Shown: one piece after another, positions 17,101 to 25,223 of the stretch
Layout of the letters: the number at the start of each line of letters is the position of its first letter
How positions within the stretch are numbered: the stretch's first letter is position 1
Source: Flavobacterium quisquiliarum
GTDB taxonomy: Bacteria; Bacteroidota; Bacteroidia; Flavobacteriales; Flavobacteriaceae
Assembly: GCF_019308285.1 (NCBI RefSeq)
Contig: NZ_WWEM01000038.1
Location: 1 to 64,000, forward strand
Direction of reading: 5' to 3'
DNA: 64,000 nucleotides
Made by a program: the position numbers and the translations under genes
Notes under the pieces: model-generated
What the model was told of the DNA's origin: nothing
The model's input: the letters and a program-made list of their open reading frames with translations, nothing else
Database searches by the model: none

Positions 17101-19164
17101 TATGCACCTATAAAAGGTGATCCTGCACTTCCATTTGGTGATAAGAAATGGAATGTTTATGGTTTTACTACTCTTAACATTACAGGTAACGGAACAAACA
17201 CGAAAGTGAATATTCCTGCTAATTCATACGCTGGAATGTATGTAGATCCTCTTACCAATGTAAATTCAGAGACTTACTGGAACTCTTCAAAATCACCTTC
17301 TGCTTATTCAGGATGGCAAGGGGCACCAATCAGCGATGATGATTTTACTGTTACTTATAAACGTAAAGGATTTCCATGTGGACGCTATCAAATTCAGTTA
17401 GCTAAATGTGATGATGTTGGAGAAATCTATCTTAATGGACAGCAAATTTATCTTCAAAATGGCTACACTACAGCTTTAAGCAATGTTGGAGTTTATGTAT
17501 TAAATTCAGCTTCAGAAGTTGAGATTCGTTTAGGAGAAAGAGGCGGAAATGCTAATATAGCTGTAAATTTTGTACCAGTTCCAACTGTTTATGATGGAAC
17601 AGGAACTCCAACCCCTGGTTCTGGAATAGAAATCAATTCCAATGTTACATTAACCTCAGACCTTACAGTTTGTTCTTGTACAGTTAATCCAAATTATACT
17701 TTAACAGTAAAAGAGGGGGTTACATTAACAGTTGATGAAGATATTACAGTAAAAACTGGAGGAAAATTGCTAATAGAAAGCGGCGGATCCTTATTCCAAA
17801 CTTCTACCAGTAAAAATATGTTTTCAGGAGATACAGACTCTTTCGAAATTCAGAGAAAAACTTTAATGCGTCGTTATGATGCAACTTACTGGTCAATGCC
17901 AGTTGAAAAAAAGGATTTTCAAATGTACAATTTATCTCCGCTGACTTTATATGATAAATATTTCTACCTTAATACCACTGGTACAGCATCAACATGGGAA
18001 GTTATTAATTATGGAAAAAAAGACATGCTTACTGGTTTCGGTTACAGCATCAGGGCTCCCCAAACTTTTTCGATAACAGATAGAGAAGAATTTAAAGCTG
18101 TTTTCAAAGGTATTCCTAATAACGGGGATATCAACATTACTGTTGCACCTGGGAAATGGAACCTGATTGGAAATCCTTATCCTTCTGCCATAAGCGCTGC
18201 TCAATTTTTAGCAGATAATTCAGGTGTTGGAACATTGTATTTCTGGGCACACGTAAATCTTCCGCAGAAGGGTGCTGACGGACTATATCATTACAACGAT
18301 GATTTTATCGCAGTTAATAGTATGGGAAGTATCGAGGTGGGTAATGGAATCTCTTTTGATGGCTATATTGGTGTAGCTCAGGGCTTTATTATTAAACCTC
18401 CGACAACTACAATAGTCTATAACAACAAACAGCGTGAAGCAGGTAATAACAGTCAATTCTTTAAAACGGCTGAATCAAGTGTTGAAAGACATCGTATCTG
18501 GCTAAATATATCCGATAAAAAAGATGTTTTCAAACAAATTCTGGTAGGATACGCAACTGGAGCAACCAATACACTGGATGCTGATTTCGATGCTGTATCA
18601 ATGTCTTCAAACACCCTTGTGGATTTTTACAGTATTAATTCATCTAAAAAATTAGTGATTCAGGGACGCACGCTTCCTTTTGTTAATACAGATGTCGTTA
18701 CGTTTGGATACATGGTTGCAAAACAAGGCGATTACACAATTTCAATTGATCACGCAGACGGAATTTTCAATAACGGACAGGATATTTATTTAGAAGACAA
18801 AACAACTGGAAAGATAACCAACCTGCGTCTTGCAGATTATACCTTTACATCTGCTGCAGGAACATTCAACAGCCGTTTTGTAATGCGTTACACTAATAAA
18901 ACATTGGGAGTTGATGATTTTGAAAATAGCGAGGACGGTGTATTGGTTTCTGTTAAATCTAAAATCATAAATGTAAATTCTGCTGTCCAAAATATCAGTG
19001 AAGTACAGATTTATAACATAGGCGGACAGTCGCTTTACACTAACAATAAAATTGATTCTAATGATTTACAGATTTCAAACTTACAATCTAGCAATCAAGT
19101 TTTATTGGTAAAAGTTATTTTAGAAAATGGCGCGACAGTTACCAAAAAAATCATCTTTAACTAA
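14158..19164 (+). CDS. Giant secreted protein: three beta-sandwich/NDD units, PA14, T9SS C-terminus
   Basis: 1668 residues with a classical signal peptide (MKKTLLLILFLLPFLGFSQ). The N-terminal 840 residues are a triplication. Each unit of about 280 residues has a beta-sandwich-like part (KYQVRYSKxxxFP, ExxYIRFYGY) followed by a cadherin-like/tandem-95-type repeat (NDDTATxxxxxxTIxVLxND, FTPxxxFTGxTSFTYTI). A PA14-like domain follows at about 840-985 (GADDGVRLYIDGS, LLEYYENAGSSRVSF), then a second carbohydrate-binding-like region. From about residue 1155 the protein carries the shared C-terminal module (RRYDATYWSMPVE, GNPYPSAI, RHRIWLNISDK), ending with QVLLVKVILENG...KKIIF, the T9SS type C-like signal. 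I infer a surface or secreted adhesin, possibly carbohydrate-binding; no catalytic motif was recognised. It has its own promoter element and terminator. Confidence 0.9.
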   Translation: MKKTLLLILFLLPFLGFSQNVELVKWDKPNDNSATLYASHITAPAITGTNFSTLNYAGFTGTEWPVGNFISSSTYIEIAIKADAGYKVDLASLKYAYFPYDGSQGPRKYQVRYSKESSFPSNGTLLSDVQIPSYSKTNVDVNFPTGVFLLPGETMYIRFYGYDRGNSWSGARWSLLSSHPDVNNGSFYTPTIIGKVSTYVPTIKANDDTATSTQNNFTIINVLSNDTQATNPISSVTIATPSANGTAVVNSDRTIKFTPTPAFTGATSFTYTIGDGTNTSTATVNVTLTAPTINPLVEWKGTTTSTATVSNPAAITGNDLVSGSKSTVTPIDYEGFKGTGWTTNFAKDDDRYFQVSATAKTGYKLKLNAFNFTYNGESQVDVQRYQVHYSKDNFATSTLLLDEPTTTGKVNKSLSLANLTLTAGETLTIRIYGYKLKVYGNLGAPIFLANSHTIVTANGNTVPTITGTVLNYDASDINANDDNVSTKKNRSITINALNNDTPGTSAITNVSVTQPASGQGTVSINPDRSFTFNPGNNFTGATFFTYTISNSTKSSTATVFINVEEFTPSLVIWNGLSQQPTAAVSDTNVTASNISATGMSFGPTYGEFRVNNIPSTLDYSKYVQVSVAPKAGYKLDLTKFKFTYNSPSNNDSGPKKYQVRYSTDPSFPGNGIALITETNAVIDTQTTVSANFPAGVVATQNQSVYIRLYVYDNTTGYTDYHLIHDNGGELGPTIEGILSDINTLTANYDTATTVANQAVTIPVLDNDIRGSLPLQPIVISTQSTNGTATVSGENIIFTPANGFVGETSFVYTLSNGSTYSSAAVFVTVTAPPCVGSTTPGINYWKGYVYTFANGGTPATTTYVGSVAEKANFDRNVGEGTITGDATAEPNNFCGTVPSNYFLVRYYMQVNISTEEIYNFTIGADDGVRLYIDGSLITGLTTGWGGSNSYAKYAALRNLTAGTHTFLLEYYENAGSSRVSFSYAPIKGDPALPFGDKKWNVYGFTTLNITGNGTNTKVNIPANSYAGMYVDPLTNVNSETYWNSSKSPSAYSGWQGAPISDDDFTVTYKRKGFPCGRYQIQLAKCDDVGEIYLNGQQIYLQNGYTTALSNVGVYVLNSASEVEIRLGERGGNANIAVNFVPVPTVYDGTGTPTPGSGIEINSNVTLTSDLTVCSCTVNPNYTLTVKEGVTLTVDEDITVKTGGKLLIESGGSLFQTSTSKNMFSGDTDSFEIQRKTLMRRYDATYWSMPVEKKDFQMYNLSPLTLYDKYFYLNTTGTASTWEVINYGKKDMLTGFGYSIRAPQTFSITDREEFKAVFKGIPNNGDINITVAPGKWNLIGNPYPSAISAAQFLADNSGVGTLYFWAHVNLPQKGADGLYHYNDDFIAVNSMGSIEVGNGISFDGYIGVAQGFIIKPPTTTIVYNNKQREAGNNSQFFKTAESSVERHRIWLNISDKKDVFKQILVGYATGATNTLDADFDAVSMSSNTLVDFYSINSSKKLVIQGRTLPFVNTDVVTFGYMVAKQGDYTISIDHADGIFNNGQDIYLEDKTTGKITNLRLADYTFTSAAGTFNSRFVMRYTNKTLGVDDFENSEDGVLVSVKSKIINVNSAVQNISEVQIYNIGGQSLYTNNKIDSNDLQISNLQSSNQVLLVKVILENGATVTKKIIFN

Positions 19165-19185
19165 TCTATAGCAATAGGAAACATA

Positions 19186-19216
19186 AATCCGGCATCTAAT
19201 CAATGTCGGATTTTTT
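19186..19216 (+). terminator. Intrinsic terminator after the 1668-residue surface protein gene
   Basis: 10-bp stem AATCCGGCAT / ATGTCGGATT (one G-U pair) with a 7-base loop, followed by a T-run on the plus strand. It lies 21 bp after the stop codon. Confidence 0.85.
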
Positions 19217-19298
19217 CATAATTAAACACTATTAAATATTAAAAAAAGCATACCCAAAAACAACCCCATTATTAACCAATCTTAACCGTAAAAACTTC

Positions 19299-22200
19299 AT
19301 GAGCACAAAAAAGCCATTGAATTTTCGTTCTTTATTATTAAAAAAAATTAGCCTTTTCTTTTTTTTAATATCAATAAAAGTTTTAGGTCAAAGCAATACC
19401 ATAACCCGAATCCATACCGACTGGAACAGAAATGGAACAGGATATTGGACTTCAAACGCAGCGACAGCAGCTAATAATCGTCCAGACAGAGAAAATAACT
19501 TGTTAGCTTTTCAGTGGAGAGGAAAAACATTCTCCACGGGTGTAGATGATGCTAAATTAACGGCCAACAGCGTTTCTTTTGACGCGCAACGGTATAGAGC
19601 TTTAAAAATTCAATCTTTAGGTTTTACTGTAGACACCTATTTTCTACAAGGCTCAATGATTGATGAATCCGCTACTAATAGAATTTTGACTCCCGCGATG
19701 GCAGGAAGCAGTGCCTCTGGCGCAGAACTTGCCGCTAGACTTACTGATGGTGCTAATGGATTAAGTTTAGGAACTGGTATTGCAAACATTGCACCTGGCA
19801 TGGCAGAGTTTAAAATTGGAACAAACAATTTAAACTTAACAGGAATAAATGATGATATTCCAGACATATTAATCACCCAAGTTGCAGCTACTGGAGGAAC
19901 AGCCGACGTCTTTAAGTTTGTTGATGCTGCTGGCCATACTGTAGGTAATGAAATCTCTGTAAATTTTGGTTCTGTAACAGTAATTGGAACCTATAGTTTA
20001 GATTTATTTAGAGCCAGCAATGGTGCTCCAGCTTTTGTCGCAGCAGATAATCGCGAAATTAGAATGCTGGGTCTCGAAACCAGTTCTTTTGGAATCAACA
20101 GTACAAATGCTGCCCAGGTTGATCGTTTTGTGGTAGTTTTTTCTGGAAACTCAGATTGTGCTTTTATTGCTGTAAATACAAAATCTCTAAAAATTGCCGA
20201 ATTAAGCATGATTAAAAAAGCTACATTATCATCATGTGGTAAAGCTGGCGACGTTATTACGTATAATTTTGACATCAAAAATACTGGGGAAGTTCCTATT
20301 ACCGATATCAGCGTTTCGGATCCTATGCCTGGAGTTACATTCGCAAGTAATCACATTTCAAGTTTGGCAGTAGGCGAAACCGCAACAATAAATGCGACTT
20401 ACACCATTACAGCCAATGATGTTACTGCAGGAAGAATAACAAATTCAGCCACAGTAACGGGAACAGATCCAGCATTGAATACTGTTACAGACATTTCAGG
20501 TGACGACTATAACAATAATTTACCAACTACAACTATTTTGTTAGCACCACCGACAATCAGTGCTGTGCATAATGTTACTTGTCCAAGCTTAGGCAGTATA
20601 GATTTAACCAACCTTCCCACTTCAGGAACTTGGCTGATAACTCAAACAGGACATGCCTCCACTACTTACAATGGTACAGGATCTACTTTTACTGTACCTG
20701 ATTTAACTGTTGGATCTTACTCATTTAGAGTAAGCATCGGTGGTTGTAATTCACCCACAACAGTTGCTACATCTATTGGTGATGATTCTACCACTATATG
20801 GAATGGTTCTACCTGGTCAAATGGCCCACCTACTATCTCTAAAAGCGTAATTATAAATTCTGCAGTCGGAAATCCTCTAGCCACTAATATTGATGCCTGC
20901 TCGCTTACCATTAATGTTCCAAATGGAGCATCAGACCCAATCGTTCTAATTCCGGCAGGAGTAACTTTAAATATTACCAAAACAGTAACATCAAATGGCA
21001 AACTGGTTTTTAGAAGCGGTTCTAGTTTAAAACAGAAAGATAATGTGGCGAATGTGGGAGAAATAGTCTATGAGAGACAGACTTCTGTACGCCGTTACGA
21101 TGCAACCTACTGGTCAATGCCGGTTGAAAAAGCAGGTTTTGAAATGTACAATTTATCTCCGCTGACTTTGTTCGATAAATACTTCTATCTTAATACCAGC
21201 GGTCCGGCATCAGCCTGGGAAATTATTTATAACGGAAAAAAAGAAATGCTTACCGGTTACGGCTACAGCATCAGGGCTCCCCAGACTGTTTCATTAACAG
21301 TCCGAGAAAATTTTACAGCAGTATTTAAAGGTGTTCCTAATAACGGGGACATCAATGTAACTGTTGCTCAAGGGAAATGGAACCTGATCGGAAATCCATA
21401 TCCTTCTGCCATAAATTCAGCCCAGTTTTTAGCCGATAATTCAGGTGTTGGAACATTATATTTCTGGGCACACGTGAATCTTCCAGTGAAAGGTGCAGAT
21501 GGACTGTATCACTACAACGACGATTTCGTAGCAGTTAACAGTATGGGAAGTATTGAGGTCGGCAATGGAACTACTTTTGACGGATATATTGCGGCAACAC
21601 AGGGCTTCATCATAAAACCTCCGGCAAATACTATAGTTTTTAACAACGGCCAGCGTGAAACAGGCGAGAATTCGCAGTTCTTCAAGACAGCAGCATCAGG
21701 TATTGAAAGACACCGCATCTGGCTGAATATGTCCGATAAAAAAGATGTTTTCAAGCAGGTTCTTGTTGGGTATGCTACAGGAGCAACCAACACACTGGAT
21801 GCTGATTTCGATGCCGTATCAATGTCAGCAAATACTCTGGCAGATTTTTATAGCATTAATTCGTCTAAAAAATTAATCATACAGGGACGTGCACTTCCTT
21901 TTGTTAATACAGATGTTGTTACATTTGGATACATGGTTGCAAACCAAGGCGACTATACTATTTCAATCGATCATGCGGACGGAATTTTCAATAACGGACA
22001 GGATATTTATTTAGAAGATAAAACAGCCGGAAAAACAACCAACCTTCGTCTTGCAGATTACACCTTTACATCTGCGGCAGGAACATTCAACAGCCGTTTT
22101 GTAATGCGTTACACGGACAAGACATTGGGAGTAGACGACTTTGAAAATAGCGAGGATGGTGTTTTAGTTTCTATTAAAAACAAAATTGTTCAAGTCTCTT

Positions 22201-22385
22201 CTTCAAAAGAATTAATCAATGACGTAACAGTTTACAACCTTTTAGGTCAAAAGATTTTCCATAAAGAAAAAGTCAATAGCGCCGATTTAGAAATTTCAAA
22301 TTTACAAACTGGAAATCAGGTCTTATTGATAAAGGTTAATCTTCAAAACGGATACACATCAAATAAAAAAGCAATAATGAATTAA
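19299..22385 (+). CDS. Secreted protein with DUF11-like domain and T9SS C-terminal module
   Basis: 1028 residues. The signal peptide has an extended basic n-region (MSTKKPLNFRSLLLKK, then a hydrophobic stretch ending VLGQ). Residues about 20-300 form a domain I do not recognise (THTDW-like start, NRPDRENNLLAFQWRGKTF). Residues about 300-410 look like a DUF11/DUF7507-type Ig-like repeat (GDVITYNFDIKNTGEVPITDISVSDP, AGRITNSATVTG). A PKD-like domain follows at about 420-490. The shared C-terminal module runs from TTIWNGSTWSNG (about 497) to the end and is almost the same as in the giant adhesin and the 1668-residue protein. The tail (QVLLIKVNLQNG...KKAIMN) is the T9SS type C-like sorting signal. 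The role as a surface protein is inferred from architecture; no enzymatic motif was seen. Confidence 0.88.
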   Translation: MSTKKPLNFRSLLLKKISLFFFLISIKVLGQSNTITRIHTDWNRNGTGYWTSNAATAANNRPDRENNLLAFQWRGKTFSTGVDDAKLTANSVSFDAQRYRALKIQSLGFTVDTYFLQGSMIDESATNRILTPAMAGSSASGAELAARLTDGANGLSLGTGIANIAPGMAEFKIGTNNLNLTGINDDIPDILITQVAATGGTADVFKFVDAAGHTVGNEISVNFGSVTVIGTYSLDLFRASNGAPAFVAADNREIRMLGLETSSFGINSTNAAQVDRFVVVFSGNSDCAFIAVNTKSLKIAELSMIKKATLSSCGKAGDVITYNFDIKNTGEVPITDISVSDPMPGVTFASNHISSLAVGETATINATYTITANDVTAGRITNSATVTGTDPALNTVTDISGDDYNNNLPTTTILLAPPTISAVHNVTCPSLGSIDLTNLPTSGTWLITQTGHASTTYNGTGSTFTVPDLTVGSYSFRVSIGGCNSPTTVATSIGDDSTTIWNGSTWSNGPPTISKSVIINSAVGNPLATNIDACSLTINVPNGASDPIVLIPAGVTLNITKTVTSNGKLVFRSGSSLKQKDNVANVGEIVYERQTSVRRYDATYWSMPVEKAGFEMYNLSPLTLFDKYFYLNTSGPASAWEIIYNGKKEMLTGYGYSIRAPQTVSLTVRENFTAVFKGVPNNGDINVTVAQGKWNLIGNPYPSAINSAQFLADNSGVGTLYFWAHVNLPVKGADGLYHYNDDFVAVNSMGSIEVGNGTTFDGYIAATQGFIIKPPANTIVFNNGQRETGENSQFFKTAASGIERHRIWLNMSDKKDVFKQVLVGYATGATNTLDADFDAVSMSANTLADFYSINSSKKLIIQGRALPFVNTDVVTFGYMVANQGDYTISIDHADGIFNNGQDIYLEDKTAGKTTNLRLADYTFTSAAGTFNSRFVMRYTDKTLGVDDFENSEDGVLVSIKNKIVQVSSSKELINDVTVYNLLGQKIFHKEKVNSADLEISNLQTGNQVLLIKVNLQNGYTSNKKAIMN

Positions 22386-22402
22386 TATTCCTAATCATTA
22401 TT

Positions 22403-22446
22403 AAAAAACAGAAAACCCATCTTTAAAGATGGGTTTTCTGTTTTTT
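22403..22446. terminator. Bidirectional terminator between convergent genes
   Basis: A perfect 22-bp palindromic stem with almost no loop (AAACAGAAAACCCATCTTT and its complement), with A/T tracts on both sides. It serves the plus gene ending at 22385 and overlaps the stop codon of the minus gene ending at 22445. Confidence 0.9.
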
Positions 22447-23059
22447 ATTCCTCTTTTAATTCGTCAATTACTTTTTTTATTTCTTTTGCAAACTTCCCAT
22501 AAAAATGATGTACCCATAATTCCAGTGAAACTCCCATAGAAAGCACAACAAAAACCACTATTACAAAAAAACCTATCAATTCACTATTAGAAAACTCTAA
22601 ATCAAAAAAGCCCGGTATTTTAGAAAACCTGTAATAGTAAAAACCTAATAAATACAAAACTAGAAATGGCGTTAATGCAAAACCAAATGTTTTATAAAGC
22701 TCCATGTTTAATCTAATATCAAAATACGTTTCATACAAACTGTCTTTTGTTTTCAAGGTTATATTATTCAATCGTTTATAAAAAAAATAAAGCTTTGTTA
22801 AATAGTAAACACAAACTGCTACAAACAGACTGAAAAGCAAATAAAAGAAAAAAGCTGCTTTTGATGAAAAGCCACAGATTAAAGGAACAAATCCAATCGA
22901 AATAATTGCAAAAGTCTGATAAACAAACTCTATTCTTAGATTTTTTTTAATTTTATCTAATGGCGTATTCGCTGATTGAATCTTCTCCAAATTTGTTGGC
23001 AGCATAACGTTTTCCGTTTTTTCGTTATTCCATGCATTTTGTATATCGTTAAAATCCAT
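22445..23059 (-). CDS. Membrane protein paired with the ECF sigma factor (candidate anti-sigma)
   Basis: 204 residues. It starts MDFNDIQNAWNNEK, a short soluble N-terminus of about 45 residues. Hydrophobic segments follow at about 48-70, 70-90, 123-142 and 158-180, consistent with four membrane helices, and the C-terminus is charged and probably cytoplasmic. The gene overlaps the end of the upstream sigma factor gene by 11 nt, so the two are translationally linked. In Bacteroidota, a membrane protein encoded immediately after an ECF sigma gene is commonly its anti-sigma factor. I see no recognised anti-sigma zinc motif (HxxxCxxC), so the role is inference from position only. Confidence 0.75.
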   Translation of the reverse strand: MDFNDIQNAWNNEKTENVMLPTNLEKIQSANTPLDKIKKNLRIEFVYQTFAIISIGFVPLICGFSSKAAFFFYLLFSLFVAVCVYYLTKLYFFYKRLNNITLKTKDSLYETYFDIRLNMELYKTFGFALTPFLVLYLLGFYYYRFSKIPGFFDLEFSNSELIGFFVIVVFVVLSMGVSLELWVHHFYGKFAKEIKKVIDELKEE

Positions 23060-23552
23060 ACCCTTGATTTTTAATTATTTCTTTTATTTTTTCTTTGGCT
23101 CTGTTTAATTTTACTCTAGCATTTCCCTCAGAAATACCAAGATTCTCCCCTATTTCTTTATGTGAAAAACCTTCTAGTTGATAGAAAATTATAGCCTTAT
23201 CAATTTTTTCCAGTTTTTGAACTGCTTTATAAAAATGATCCAACTGACTTTCTTTTATATGCGAATCGCTTTCATCTTCTTTAATATTCTCTGAAGCAAT
23301 TTCATATTTATCTACCTTTCGCTTTTCTTTTCTCAAAAAAACTATTGCAGTGTTTATTGCAACTCTGTACATCCAAGTCGAAAACTGACTTTCGTTACGA
23401 AATGTATCGTATGATTTCCAAAGCTGGCAGACAATTTCCTGAAACAAATCTTGTTGATCATCATGATTGTCCATGTACATCTTTGAAACCTTATACAGAA
23501 TCCCTTTGTGGCTTTCTATCCGATTTAAAAACTCTTGTTCTTTTTCTTTCAA
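23049..23552 (-). CDS. ECF-type RNA polymerase sigma factor
   Basis: 167 residues with both conserved sigma-70 regions of the extracytoplasmic-function group. Region 2 is at about 30-75 (DLFQEIVCQLWKSYDTF, STWMYRVAINTAIVFLRKEKRK). Region 4 is at about 115-160 (FSHKEIGENLGISEGNARVKLNRAKEKI), a helix-turn-helix for -35 recognition. No ATG is available before region 2; the frame opens after an in-frame TGA, and the best start is TTG at 23552 giving MKEKEQEF. The downstream partner overlaps it by 11 nt. It is probably held inactive by the partner membrane protein until an envelope or nutrient signal arrives, but the regulon is unknown. Confidence 0.9.
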   Translation of the reverse strand: MKEKEQEFLNRIESHKGILYKVSKMYMDNHDDQQDLFQEIVCQLWKSYDTFRNESQFSTWMYRVAINTAIVFLRKEKRKVDKYEIASENIKEDESDSHIKESQLDHFYKAVQKLEKIDKAIIFYQLEGFSHKEIGENLGISEGNARVKLNRAKEKIKEIIKNQGYGF

Positions 23553-24010
23553 AACAATCTTAATTCATGATTGGTTTTACACTATGTTCATTTTTCTCCA
23601 TAAATTAATTTCAGCTTTAGCAAAATATACTGAGCTTAACTACTAAAAACAAACTTTTTTCATCATTAATAGCATTGATGTTATAAATATTTTTTTTGAT
23701 TGATGACTGAAACTCCTCTATATTACTTATTATTTTTCTTCCACAAAACTGTAATAAGTAAAACTAATAAAATGATGCTGAGAATTTTGATTAAAAAGAA
23801 ACTTACTAAACCCAGAATAAATCCTATTGAAGAAAAAAAGACAAGATTGTATATTTTTTCTTTAGAAAAAACTGCTGTTGTTTTCATAATTATTTTAGTT
23901 TATTTGATTACAGCTCGTAAGTAATCAAACAATGAAAACGTTACAAAAAAAAATTAGGCTTTATTCAAAAGCCTAATAAATACAATACTTTACGAAGTGT
24001 TTTTTTTGAT
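23553..24010. other. Intergenic gap upstream of the sigma factor
   Basis: AT-rich. A 74-codon plus-strand frame at 23700-23924 has a TTG start and low-complexity composition, and I do not support it as a gene. A CAAAATATA string near 23620 is one base off a minus-strand promoter element. The terminator at 23954-23976 is the only clear structure. Confidence 0.55.
23954..23976 (-). terminator. Intrinsic terminator of the BioF-like gene
   Basis: 9-bp stem TTAGGCTTT / AAAGCCTAA with a 5-base loop, followed on the minus strand by a T9 run. Confidence 0.8.
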
Positions 24011-25147
24011 TTAAAAAATAAAATCCCTAATCAATTCTAAAACACGATTAATTTCTTCTTGCGAATTATAACTGTGAAGGCACAAACGAAGCCGTTCCTG
24101 TCCTTCAGGAACCAATGGAGGCAGAATTGATTGTACATCATAACCTTTATTCTGAAGTTCTTCGCTCAATTGCTTTATATTCTCATAACCTGGCACAATA
24201 GCAGCATGTATAGCCGATTTACTATGAACAAACATTGGTTTCAGACCAAGTAAATTTTTCTGTTGATTGAAAAACACAACATTTTCACGAAGCTTTCTGA
24301 TCGCTTCATTTTCAATTTTCAACTGCTGATAAGCCATCAAAATTGTTGCAACCGAATGTGGAGACAAAGCTGCACTCTCCATCAAATTTTCTGAGAAATT
24401 AACTAGATATTCTTTCAGTTCCAACGAACCTAAAATAACTGAGCCATAACATCCTAGACCTTTTCCAAAACTTATAATTCTGGCAAAAACATGATTATGC
24501 AATTGCAGATACTGAATCAAACCTTCCCCTTTTTCTCCAAAAACTCCCAGAGCGAATGATTCATCAACAATAAAATAACAGTTGTACTTTTCTGAAAGCA
24601 TAATCCATTCTTCCAAATTAGGACTATCACCATCTAAAGAAAAAACACTTTCTACAACAATATAAACATTTGAATTTGGGAATCTAAGAATAAGCTGTTC
24701 TAAATCTTCAATATCATTATGAATAAATTTAAATGATATAGCTTTTGACATTTCAATTCCCTCCCTTATCAGAGCATGACATAATTCATCGTACAAAACA
24801 ACATCATTTTCCTGCATTAGAGCTTCGAAAAAGCCAACCTTGGCATCATAGTCCGAATTAACAATTAAAGCCATTTCTGCACTATGAAAATCAGCAATAA
24901 AGTCCTCTGTAATTTGATAAAGTGAATGATTCCCAGAAATCAATCTAGAACCCGTAGCCCCATTTTGAAAAATTTCATTTTCGACTAAATAAACATGTAC
25001 CTGCCTAAAAATAATTTCGGCTTTTGAAAAACCAATATAATCATCAGAAGAGAAATCGACCAGATTATTAAAAACCGGCAATTTTCGAAAAGTATTACTC
25101 CGTTTACAATTCTCAAGTTTCTGATTTAGATTTTCAGGAAGTTTCAT
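24011..25147 (-). CDS. BioF-like alpha-oxoamine synthase family PLP enzyme
   Basis: 378 residues, the usual length for 8-amino-7-oxononanoate synthase and its relatives, which condense an amino acid with an acyl-CoA or acyl-ACP. Seen: NGATGSRLISGNHSLY at about 60-75, LCHALI (ring-stacking His), VVESVFSLDGDSPNL, the PLP Asp in VDES, and the Schiff-base Lys in ISFGKGLGCYG at about 228. The C-terminal RLRLCLHSYNS is typical of the family. In place of the DEAH-type motif there is DESFALGVFG, so the His that contacts PLP O3' in E. coli BioF appears to be Phe. No other biotin genes are adjacent. It could be BioF or another alpha-oxoamine synthase such as a lipid-forming one; family assignment is firm and substrate is not. 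Confidence 0.85.
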   Translation of the reverse strand: MKLPENLNQKLENCKRSNTFRKLPVFNNLVDFSSDDYIGFSKAEIIFRQVHVYLVENEIFQNGATGSRLISGNHSLYQITEDFIADFHSAEMALIVNSDYDAKVGFFEALMQENDVVLYDELCHALIREGIEMSKAISFKFIHNDIEDLEQLILRFPNSNVYIVVESVFSLDGDSPNLEEWIMLSEKYNCYFIVDESFALGVFGEKGEGLIQYLQLHNHVFARIISFGKGLGCYGSVILGSLELKEYLVNFSENLMESAALSPHSVATILMAYQQLKIENEAIRKLRENVVFFNQQKNLLGLKPMFVHSKSAIHAAIVPGYENIKQLSEELQNKGYDVQSILPPLVPEGQERLRLCLHSYNSQEEINRVLELIRDFIF

Positions 25148-25223
25148 AAGGTAAATTTACAAAATTGAAGTTGGAACAAAACAAACTGCGAATCGAGTTG
25201 ATCCGCAGTTATAAATTTAGTTT

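Noticed and set aside
23700..23924. Plus-strand frame of 74 codons in the gap upstream of the sigma factor
   Set aside because: TTG start, no promoter, low-complexity Lys/Phe-rich composition and no recognised family.
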